Assembly: GCA_913061335.1 (NCBI GenBank)
Contig: CAJXTP010000022.1
Location: 1-21,646, forward strand
DNA: 21,646 nucleotides
Reading direction: 5' to 3'
Origin: an uncultured Loktanella sp.
GTDB taxonomy: Bacteria > Pseudomonadota > Alphaproteobacteria > Rhodobacterales > Rhodobacteraceae
Part shown: one piece after another, positions 14,841-21,646 of the stretch
Position numbering within the stretch: the stretch's first letter is position 1
Layout: each line of letters begins with the position of its first letter
Translations under genes and position numbers: made by a program
The notes under the pieces: generated by a model
Database searches by the model: none
Told to the model about the DNA's origin: nothing
The model's input: the letters and a program-made list of their open reading frames with translations, nothing else

Positions 14841-17800
14841 ATGGCGATGGAAAAAACGTTTCATTCAAGCACGGCAGAACCCCGCATCTACTACATGTGG
14901 GAAAGCGCGGGCGCATTTAAGGCAGGGGCCAACGCCCGCGATGGCGCGTCCACTTATTGCATCATGTTGCCGCCGCCAAACGTCACGGGCCACCTGCACG
15001 TCGGTCACGCCTTTAACCATACGTTGATGGATATCCTGATCCGCTGGAAACGCATGCAAGGGTTCGACACCCTTTGGCAGCCAGGCCTTGATCACGCGGG
15101 TATCGCCACCCAGTTAATGGTCGAAAAACATCTTGCAGAAACCGGACAGCCAAAACGCGTTGAATTGGGTCGCGAGAAATTCCTTGAAAAGGTCTGGGAT
15201 TGGAAAGCGGCCAAAGGCGGCATGATCGAACAACAGGCTCGCCGTTTGGGCGACAGCATGGATTGGTCCCGCTCTGCGTTTACCATGTCCGGTGCGGCCT
15301 CTGCCCCTGCGTCTGAAAAACCCGGCAACTTCCACGACGCCGTGCTTCAGGTGTTTGTCAAACTGTATAACGACGGCAAAATCTATCGCGGCAAGCGCCT
15401 CGTGAACTGGGATCCGCATTTTGAAACCGCGATTTCCGATCTTGAGGTCGAAAACATCGAAGTCGACGGTCACATGTGGCACTTCAAATACCCGCTCGCG
15501 GATGGGGCCACCTACGAATATGTCGAAAAAGACGAAGACGGTAATGTGACCCTGCGGGAAACCCGCGACTACATTGCCATCGCCACAACGCGCCCTGAAA
15601 CCATGCTTGGTGACGGAGCTGTGGCTGTGCACAAAGACGACGAACGCTATGCGTCTATCGTCGGGACGCTGTGCGAAATCCCTGTCGGGCCAAAGGCGCA
15701 GCGCCGCATGATCCCGATCATCACTGATCCCTACCCTGATATGACATTTGGGTCCGGTGCTGTGAAAATCACAGGCGCGCACGATTTTAATGACTACGAA
15801 GTCGCCAAACGCGCGAACTTGCCGATGTATGCGTTGATGGATACCAAAGGTGCGATGCGCGCCGATGGCAAACCATACGTGGAAGAAGCCGCCGTTGCCC
15901 AAGCGATTGCCAACGGCGACGCCACATTCGATGAGGCGATGATCGCCGCGATAAACATCGTCCCCGAAGAATACCGTGGCCTTGATCGTTTTGACGCGCG
16001 CAAGCTGGTCATCGACACCATCACCGCCGAGGGACTGGCCGTGATGCATGACGTCACACGGGTTGAGAAAAACGACGACGGTGAAAAGGTCGAAGTGACC
16101 GAGACAGTGCCTTATGTCGAAGCCAAGAAGATCATGCAGCCGTTTGGCGACAGATCAAAGGTCGTGATCGAGCCTGCCCTGACCGACCAATGGTTCGTCG
16201 ACACAGCCCAAATCGTGCAGCCAGCACTTGATGCCGTGCGCGAAGGCCGCACCAAGATCATGCCCGAGAGCGGCGAAAAAGTGTATTTCCATTGGCTCGA
16301 CAATATCGAACCATGGTGCATCTCGCGTCAGCTTTGGTGGGGGCACCAAATTCCGGTTTGGTATGGCGCTCGTATAGTTGGATCGGGCTCCGATGCCCGA
16401 TTAGACTATAGCGATCCAGTTCAATTGGTCGCCACAACATTTCAGGGCGCTCTTAGTGAATATCATAAGCACAAAAAAGGTTATGGCGGCGCCGCATTTG
16501 ACATGGATTACCTGCTTGCTGAGAACGCGCAGGATGCAGAGCAATTAGCCAAAAGAAATTTTGGAAATAATTACCTCTGGCGCGACCCCGACGTCCTCGA
16601 CACATGGTTCTCGTCTGGCCTTTGGCCATTCGGCACGCTGGGCTGGCCTGAAGACAACGACGCGATGAAATATTTCCCCGGTGACGTGCTGATCACGGGC
16701 CAAGACATCCTGTTTTTCTGGGTCGCCCGCATGATGATGATGGGCCAAGCCGTTTTGGAAAAAGACCCGTTCCACACCGTGTATCTGCACCAATTGGTGC
16801 GGGACGCAAAGGGCGACAAGATGTCGAAAACCAAAGGCAACGTCATCGATCCACTTGATATGATTGACGAATTTGGTGCCGACGCCCTCCGGTTTTCCAA
16901 CGCGCAGATGGCGGCTCTTGGTGGCGTGCTGAAAATCAGCGAGGACCGGATCAAAGGGTACCGCAACTTTGGCACAAAACTTTGGAACGCGTTCAGCTTT
17001 GCAGAACACTACGAGATCCCGAATACAGGCGACACCGCGCGCCCTGTGGTCACGCAGACCCTGAACAAATGGATCATCGGTGAAGTCGGTAAAACCCGCG
17101 AGGCCGTGGATGCAGCGCTGGATACCTACCGTTTCAACGATGCGGCCAACACACTGTATGCGTTCACATGGGGCAAGGTCTGCGACTGGTATCTGGAATT
17201 CTCCAAGCCGATCCTGCAAGGCACCGACGAGGCCGCAAAACTGGAAACCCAAGCCACCCTGCGCTGGGTGCTGGACCAAGCCCTGATCATGCTGCACCCG
17301 ATCATGCCCTTCATCACCGAGGAACTTTGGGGCTTTGCCGACAGTCGCGCCAAAATGTTGGTGCACGCCGATTGGCCGATCTACACCGCCGAAGAACTGG
17401 TCGATGCAGACGCCGACGCGGAAATGAACTGGGTGATCAACCTGATCGACACAGTCCGGTCCAACCGCGCCCAAGTCCACGTGCCTGCGGGTGCAAAAGT
17501 GCCGCTGGTCTTCACCAATCTGGATGCCAAAGGTCAAGCCGCATGGGACAACAACCATGTGCTGATCCAGCGGCTCGCGCGCATCGATAGCCTGTCAAAA
17601 GTGGACGCATTCCCAAAGGGTTGCGTCACGATCCCGATGCAAGGCGGCACATTTGGTCTACCGCTTGAAGGGCTGATCGACGTCAACGCCGAAATCGCGC
17701 GTCTGGAAAAAGCGATGCAGAAACTGGGCAAAGAACTCGGCGGCCTGCGCGGTCGTTTGAAGAACCCCAAATTCGCAGCATCCGCCCCTGCAGAGGTCTT

Positions 17801-17888
17801 GGCCGAGACGCGAGAAAACCTTCGCCTGCGCGAAGAAGAAGAGGCGCAAATCAAAGCTGCCATCGCCCGCCTCGCGGAACTTGGCTAA
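14841..17888 (+). CDS. valS: Valyl-tRNA synthetase
   Basis: A class I aminoacyl-tRNA synthetase of 1015 residues that charges tRNA-Val. The HIGH motif is H53-V-G-H56 (PPPNVTGHLHVGHA), the KMSKS motif is K660-M-S-K-T664 (GDKMSKTKGN), and the CP1 editing domain has TTRPETMLGD and the tRNA-facing WCISRQLWWGHQIPVWYG. A coiled-coil C-terminal arm (about 940-1010, EIARLEKAMQKLGKELGGLRG) is present, as is usual in bacteria. The ATG at 14841 has TAAGGA 10 bases upstream. Around 16371-16580, corresponding to about residues 511-580, the sequence is markedly AT-richer than the rest of the gene and the protein is less conserved. The upstream 93 bases show no T-box or other leader. Confidence 0.98.
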   Translation: MAMEKTFHSSTAEPRIYYMWESAGAFKAGANARDGASTYCIMLPPPNVTGHLHVGHAFNHTLMDILIRWKRMQGFDTLWQPGLDHAGIATQLMVEKHLAETGQPKRVELGREKFLEKVWDWKAAKGGMIEQQARRLGDSMDWSRSAFTMSGAASAPASEKPGNFHDAVLQVFVKLYNDGKIYRGKRLVNWDPHFETAISDLEVENIEVDGHMWHFKYPLADGATYEYVEKDEDGNVTLRETRDYIAIATTRPETMLGDGAVAVHKDDERYASIVGTLCEIPVGPKAQRRMIPIITDPYPDMTFGSGAVKITGAHDFNDYEVAKRANLPMYALMDTKGAMRADGKPYVEEAAVAQAIANGDATFDEAMIAAINIVPEEYRGLDRFDARKLVIDTITAEGLAVMHDVTRVEKNDDGEKVEVTETVPYVEAKKIMQPFGDRSKVVIEPALTDQWFVDTAQIVQPALDAVREGRTKIMPESGEKVYFHWLDNIEPWCISRQLWWGHQIPVWYGARIVGSGSDARLDYSDPVQLVATTFQGALSEYHKHKKGYGGAAFDMDYLLAENAQDAEQLAKRNFGNNYLWRDPDVLDTWFSSGLWPFGTLGWPEDNDAMKYFPGDVLITGQDILFFWVARMMMMGQAVLEKDPFHTVYLHQLVRDAKGDKMSKTKGNVIDPLDMIDEFGADALRFSNAQMAALGGVLKISEDRIKGYRNFGTKLWNAFSFAEHYEIPNTGDTARPVVTQTLNKWIIGEVGKTREAVDAALDTYRFNDAANTLYAFTWGKVCDWYLEFSKPILQGTDEAAKLETQATLRWVLDQALIMLHPIMPFITEELWGFADSRAKMLVHADWPIYTAEELVDADADAEMNWVINLIDTVRSNRAQVHVPAGAKVPLVFTNLDAKGQAAWDNNHVLIQRLARIDSLSKVDAFPKGCVTIPMQGGTFGLPLEGLIDVNAEIARLEKAMQKLGKELGGLRGRLKNPKFAASAPAEVLAETRENLRLREEEEAQIKAAIARLAELG

Positions 17889-17896
17889 AACAATTT

Positions 17897-17924
17897 GGGC
17901 GGCCCGCTTGCGCATGGGCCGCCC
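17897..17924. terminator. Intrinsic terminator, probably bidirectional, between valS and the Tat mini-gene
   Basis: A perfect nine-base stem (GGGCGGCCC ... GGGCCGCCC) with a ten-base loop starts nine bases after the valS stop. On the plus strand it is followed by ACATCTCTTTGG, a weak T-run; on the minus strand by AAATTGTTTT, a better one. Since the next gene runs toward it on the minus strand, it can serve both. A short GCCGAAGGC hairpin followed on the minus strand by ATATTTTTAAA (about 17938-17962) may add a second minus-strand terminator. Confidence 0.7.
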
Positions 17925-17970
17925 ACATCTCTTTGGTTTAAAAATATCCTCGCCGAAGGCAATAAATCTT

Positions 17971-18129
17971 TTACCGGACCACGCGCTCAACGGCGCGCAT
18001 CATCCCCAAGGCTTTATCATACACAAGCGTCAATATGCGCCGACCAGCTGGGCGGGCCACTTTTGGAGCCACACGCGCCACAGCGGCGGCACCGCTTGCT
18101 GCTAAAAGTCCACGCCTGCTCAATGCCAT
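17971..18129 (-). CDS. Tiny twin-arginine signal protein (52 residues)
   Basis: A 52-residue ORF whose ATG at 18129 follows AGGAGGG at five bases, one of the best ribosome binding sites in this window, so I believe it is translated. It starts MALSRRGLLAASGAAAVA, a twin-arginine (SRRxxL) signal with a short hydrophobic stretch and a plausible AVA cleavage site. That leaves only about 33 residues of basic mature peptide ending in VYDKALGMMRAVERVVR, which looks helical. Such small proteins are seen in other Roseobacters, but I know of no function. A longer reading from 18162 is in frame but lacks a good ribosome binding site. It converges on valS. Confidence 0.7.
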   Translation of the reverse strand: MALSRRGLLAASGAAAVARVAPKVARPAGRRILTLVYDKALGMMRAVERVVR

Positions 18130-18216
18130 AACACCCTCCTGCGTTTTGCGAACCATTCCCACGTATGCATGATTTGACCCATTGCAAGTCAGCGCCCCAG
18201 CCGCTTATCTGCCGGC

Positions 18217-19326
18217 ATGACTGATGATGCACGCCTCACCCGCCTCGCCACCACCCTGCCCAGCACCGTGCCGTTTGTCGGTCCAGAAGCATTGGAACGG
18301 ATCAGCGGCACAGCTTTTGCCGCCCGCCTTGGGGCCAACGAGTCTGGTTTTGGTCCGTCTCCATTGGCGATCAAAGCCATGCAAGACACAGCACCCGATG
18401 CTTGGATGTACGCTGATCCCGAAAGCCATGATCTGCGTAATGCCCTTGCAAAGCATCACGATATCAACCCTGCAAACATCATGGTTGGCGAAGGTATTGA
18501 CGGACTGCTTGGACTGCTCGTGCGGCTGATGGTCAGTGAAGGCGACCATGTTGTGACATCCGCAGGTGCCTATCCGACGTTCAACTATCACGTTGCGGGT
18601 TTTGGCGGCACATTGCACACTGTGCCATACGTAGGCGACAGCGAAGACCCCGCCCGCCTTATTGCCAAGGCAAAAGAAACCGGCGCAAAACTGATCTATA
18701 TCGCCAACCCCGACAACCCGATGGGCACCTACCACAAAGCCCCCGAGATTGAACGCATGATCGATGCAATCCCCAACGGCTGCCTGCTGATCCTTGATGA
18801 GGCCTATATCGAGCTCGCCCCCGACGATGCAGCCACTGCATTTGCGCCCGCTGATCCGCGCGTCATCCGGATGCGCACATTTTCCAAGGGTTACGGAATG
18901 GCCGGTGCACGGGTCGGATACGCGATTGGGCACCCCGATCTGATTGATGCATTTAACAAAGTCCGCAATCATTTTGGTATGAACCGCATGAGCCAAGCAG
19001 GCGCATTGGCGGCATTGGCCGACGACGCCTATCTTGGCGACGTTATCGCGCGCGTACAAAAATCGCGCGACCGGATCGCTACAATCGCTCTAGAAAACGG
19101 GCTGAGCCCGATCCCATCGGCCACCAACTTTATGGCAATCGACTGCGGTAAAGGCGGCGATTTTGCCAAACGGGTCGTGACTGAACTCGGCAGGCTTGGC
19201 GTGTTCGTCCGCATGCCATTTGTGGCCCCGCAAAACCGCTGCATCCGCGTCAGCTGCGGCCCGGCAATGGCGCTTGACCTATTTGCCGATGCCTTGCCAA
19301 AGGCCCTCAAATCCGCCCGATCCTAA
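18217..19326 (+). CDS. HisC-like pyridoxal-phosphate aminotransferase (class I/II)
   Basis: A 369-residue fold-type I aminotransferase resembling histidinol-phosphate aminotransferases. GANESGFGPSP is the HisC-type N-terminal substrate loop, IANPDNPMGTY and LDEAYIELAP contact the cofactor, and Lys224 in RTFSKGYGMAGARVGYAIG forms the Schiff base. No other his gene is nearby, so it may act on an aromatic amino acid or another phosphorylated or keto substrate rather than in histidine synthesis. The ATG at 18217 has no visible ribosome binding site, so it may be leaderless. Its stop codon overlaps that of the convergent class V aminotransferase gene. Confidence 0.92.
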   Translation: MTDDARLTRLATTLPSTVPFVGPEALERISGTAFAARLGANESGFGPSPLAIKAMQDTAPDAWMYADPESHDLRNALAKHHDINPANIMVGEGIDGLLGLLVRLMVSEGDHVVTSAGAYPTFNYHVAGFGGTLHTVPYVGDSEDPARLIAKAKETGAKLIYIANPDNPMGTYHKAPEIERMIDAIPNGCLLILDEAYIELAPDDAATAFAPADPRVIRMRTFSKGYGMAGARVGYAIGHPDLIDAFNKVRNHFGMNRMSQAGALAALADDAYLGDVIARVQKSRDRIATIALENGLSPIPSATNFMAIDCGKGGDFAKRVVTELGRLGVFVRMPFVAPQNRCIRVSCGPAMALDLFADALPKALKSARS

Positions 19327-20498
19327 CCCGCCGCAATGACGCGCGCAGCGGCATCCAAGGCCCCAGTCCCATGCGGAATGTCCAATGCGATCAACCCGGC
19401 CTGCACCGTACCCAAAACACCCATGATCATATGCGCGTTCACATGGCCCATATGACCTATCCGAAAATAAGCGTCCGCTGGCGACCGACCAAGGCCAATA
19501 CCAAGCGTCAGACCGGCCTCATGCTCACACCAACGACGCAGCACATCCCCGTTGGGGGATCCGGCAACCACAGACGTCACCGCGTGTGACCGATTGACTG
19601 GGTCCGCGATATTCAACCCAAGTGGGCTATCAACTGACCAACATTCAAACGCCGCCCAAACAGTACGGGCGAGCGTCTGATGTCGGGCAAAAACCGCATC
19701 CAGCCCTTCAGCTTTGATCATGTCCAGCGCCGCCCGAAGCCCATATAAATGATGGGTTGGGGCAGTCCCGTTGAAATATTGGAAATACTGATCGGGATCC
19801 GTACGCGCGCGCCAATCCCAATAGCGGCTGACTCGTGCAGGATGGGCAGCATCGGCCTTGGCATTGTACCAGACAAAGCTAATGCCCGCCGGCGTCATTA
19901 ACCCTTTTTGGCAAGCTGACACCATGACATCCACGCCCCACGCGTCCATCTCGAACCGATCACAGCCCAGTGACGCGATGCAATCGGCCATCAGTAATGC
20001 GTCATGTCCCGCGGCATCTAAAACGCGGCGCAACCCTGCGATGTCATTCTTAACGCTGGTCGATGTATCAACGTGCACTGCCAGGATTGCCTTGATCTTA
20101 CCGCCAGTGTCGGCGCGCAAAGCATCCTCTACCTGTGTCAAATCAATCGAGGCCGCATCACCGTAATCGATGGTTTGCACGGTGATCCCCATATAGGTGG
20201 CAATCTCGCCCCAGCCGATGCAAAACCGACCCGTTGCCAGCACCAAAACAGTGTCACCCGCACTTACAGTATTGGCCAATGCGGCCTCCCAAGCGGCGTG
20301 CCCGTTGCCGATATAAATCGCAACATTTTGATCGGTCATTGCCATCGCTTTAAGATCTGGGATCAAACTATCGGTCAGATCATGCAGCTCGCCCTCATAA
20401 ATATTGGGCGATGCGCGGTGCATCGCACGCAACACCACTTCGGGGATCACCGAAGGCCCTGGAATAGCAAGATATGAGCGGCCGTTAGCAAGTGACAT
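19323..20498 (-). CDS. Class V aminotransferase (alanine/serine-glyoxylate aminotransferase family)
   Basis: A 391-residue PLP enzyme of the alanine-glyoxylate/serine-glyoxylate aminotransferase type. It begins with the substrate loop YLAIPGPSVIPEVVLRAM, has the GNGHAAWEAAL phosphate-binding segment, the PLP lysine Lys198 in SACQKGLMTPAG, and near the C-terminus RIGHMGHVN. It would transfer an amino group between glyoxylate (or pyruvate) and alanine or serine in the cytoplasm. PhnW of phosphonate catabolism is also class V, but this sequence reads as glyoxylate aminotransferase, so I do not link it to the phosphonate-like genes. No ribosome binding site stands out before the ATG at 20498. Confidence 0.9.
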   Translation of the reverse strand: MSLANGRSYLAIPGPSVIPEVVLRAMHRASPNIYEGELHDLTDSLIPDLKAMAMTDQNVAIYIGNGHAAWEAALANTVSAGDTVLVLATGRFCIGWGEIATYMGITVQTIDYGDAASIDLTQVEDALRADTGGKIKAILAVHVDTSTSVKNDIAGLRRVLDAAGHDALLMADCIASLGCDRFEMDAWGVDVMVSACQKGLMTPAGISFVWYNAKADAAHPARVSRYWDWRARTDPDQYFQYFNGTAPTHHLYGLRAALDMIKAEGLDAVFARHQTLARTVWAAFECWSVDSPLGLNIADPVNRSHAVTSVVAGSPNGDVLRRWCEHEAGLTLGIGLGRSPADAYFRIGHMGHVNAHMIMGVLGTVQAGLIALDIPHGTGALDAAARVIAAG

Positions 20499-20615
20499 GG
20501 GGTAAGGCTTTCAAATTGGGGTTGTTGTACCGGACACTAGCGGGGCGCGGGGCCGCGTCAACCGTAGCTCGGCTTGCGCCCCATACCTATTTGCCGATAG
20601 ACCAAAGGGATCATG

Positions 20616-21646
20616 ATGACCAACAGCACAGCACAGCCCAAACCGCAGAACGCACGCCAACTTTTCGCCTGGCTTTGGCGCGATTATTTACGTCCACACC
20701 GTGCAATTTTGACAGCAGCTTTGCTGTTAATGGCAATCGAAGGGTCAATGCTCGGTTTCCTGTCTTGGATGATCCGGCCGATGTTCGACAACGTATTTGT
20801 GCAAGGCGAAACCGACACACTTTGGTGGGTAGGCCTTGGGATCATGGGGATATTTTGCGTGCGGGCCGTCAGCGCAGCAGGCCAGAAAATCCTGATGACA
20901 AAGGCAAGCCAGCGCGCAGCAGCAGGCATGCGCAGCCATCTTTTGTGGCACCTGATGACGTTGGACGGCGGCTATCACCAGATCAATCCGCCCGGCCAGC
21001 TGATTGAACGTGTGCAAGGCGATGTCACAGTTGTGAACCAAATTTGGGCGGCGATCATGGTCGGCATCGGGCGTGATCTGATTGCGGTCACTGTTTTGTT
21101 CTCGGTTGCGCTGTCAATTGACTGGAAATGGACGGCACTCGCGCTGATTGGCATCCCTTTTCTGGTCCTGCCGTCGCTGTTGGCACAAACTTATGTACGC
21201 AAACGGGCTGGGAATGCGCGCGATTTGGCCGGACGCATGGCGACCCGGCTCGACGAAGTATTCCACGGAATCAACGCTATCAAGCTGAATGCCCTCGAGG
21301 CGTATCAATCCAGCCGCTATGACGCCCTATCCGATGCACGGGTAAATGCAGAAGTCCGTGCGGCCACGGGTCAGGCTGCCGTCCCTGCATTGATCGACAT
21401 CATGACTGGCGTTGGCTTCTTTGGCGTGCTGATCTTTGGCGGCGCTGAAATTATCGCAGGCGAAAAAACTGTCGGTCAGTTCATGTCGTTCTTCACGGCC
21501 ATGTCATTGGCGTTTGAGCCGCTGCGCAGGTTGGGCCTGATGTCGGGGCAATGGCAAATGGCGGCGGCCAGCATTGAACGACTGCAATTGGTCCTCAACG
21601 AACGCCCGACGCTTATTTCTCCCATCAACCCCCAATCGCCCCCCAC
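20616..21646 (+). CDS. ABC exporter, permease domain (MsbA-like), truncated by window end
   Basis: The first 343 codons of an ABC transporter half-molecule (permease fused to ATPase), still open at the window end; the nucleotide-binding domain is outside. Six hydrophobic spans are visible (about residues 30-51, 69-87, 142-165, 170-188, 254-275, 286-305), followed by the linker to the ATPase domain. The intracellular loops carry LDEVFHGINAIKLNALEAY and FEPLRRLGLMSGQWQMAAASIERL, which is the pattern of MsbA/LmrA-type exporters. It probably exports a lipid or other hydrophobic compound. I start at the second of two adjacent ATGs (20616), because AAGGGA at 20605-20610 is at the right distance. 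It is divergent from the class V aminotransferase. Confidence 0.9.
   Translation, partial: MTNSTAQPKPQNARQLFAWLWRDYLRPHRAILTAALLLMAIEGSMLGFLSWMIRPMFDNVFVQGETDTLWWVGLGIMGIFCVRAVSAAGQKILMTKASQRAAAGMRSHLLWHLMTLDGGYHQINPPGQLIERVQGDVTVVNQIWAAIMVGIGRDLIAVTVLFSVALSIDWKWTALALIGIPFLVLPSLLAQTYVRKRAGNARDLAGRMATRLDEVFHGINAIKLNALEAYQSSRYDALSDARVNAEVRAATGQAAVPALIDIMTGVGFFGVLIFGGAEIIAGEKTVGQFMSFFTAMSLAFEPLRRLGLMSGQWQMAAASIERLQLVLNERPTLISPINPQSPP

Noticed and set aside
15114..17558. Two long minus-strand ORFs opposite valS (311 and 337 codons)
   Set aside because: They are shadows of the codon pattern of valS; no ribosome binding sites or protein motifs.
1..21646. CRISPR arrays, insertion sequences, large repeats
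   Set aside because: No regularly spaced repeats, transposase-like frames or long terminal inverted repeats were seen.

Overview
The window looks like a contig end from an alphaproteobacterium of the Rhodobacteraceae (Roseobacter group). I base this on the gene set and its arrangement: an Lrp-type putR divergent from an RHH-less putA, metR divergent from metF, a solitary form-II CoxL-like subunit, a suhB next to a rhomboid gene, and a moderately high GC content. Genus cannot be fixed from the sequence alone. The first 48 bases are not genomic. They are an Illumina Nextera i7 adapter (end of P7, an 8-base index, and the transposase read-2 sequence), so the real DNA begins near base 49.

Layout. 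Bases 49-866, minus strand: a small phage-type lysis unit (class II holin-like protein, a second small membrane protein, and a GH24 lysozyme that is frameshifted, lacks the catalytic Asp and runs into the adapter), followed by a tRNA-Leu(UAA) at 947-1033. Bases 1217-2285, minus strand: a secreted TPR protein and the proline regulator PutR, divergent from the bifunctional putA (2394-5846). Bases 5887-7405: a rhomboid protease gene convergent with suhB. Bases 7476-9837: metR (minus) divergent from metF (plus), with an exact TGAA-N5-TTCA MetR box between them, then a hotdog thioesterase gene. Bases 9834-13125, minus strand: a molybdenum hydroxylase large subunit (form II CoxL-like, AYRGAGR loop) overlapping a DUF2235 hydrolase gene. 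Bases 13285-14747, plus strand: a phytanoyl-CoA-type Fe/2-oxoglutarate oxygenase gene overlapping by one base an HD-domain gene. This is the gene architecture of the PhnY/PhnZ and TmpA/TmpB oxidative phosphonate pathways. Bases 14841-17888: valS. Then a tiny Tat-signal protein (minus), a HisC-like aminotransferase (plus), a class V aminotransferase (minus), and the 5' two thirds or so of an ABC exporter gene cut by the window end.

How the genes fit together. PutR/PutA form a proline-to-glutamate catabolic unit and MetR/MetF a methyl-folate/methionine unit, each with the regulator divergent from its target. The most interesting candidate system is the oxygenase pair at 13285-14747 with its divergent molybdo-hydroxylase/DUF2235 operon and a shared intergenic region carrying two tandem 17-bp repeats. 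The HD protein keeps most or all of the diiron ligands of PhnZ. By my alignment it lacks the PhnZ substrate-gating Tyr/Glu pair, so its substrate may differ from 2-aminoethylphosphonate. Everything else is ordinary core and accessory metabolism, packed tightly with several convergent genes whose stop codons overlap.
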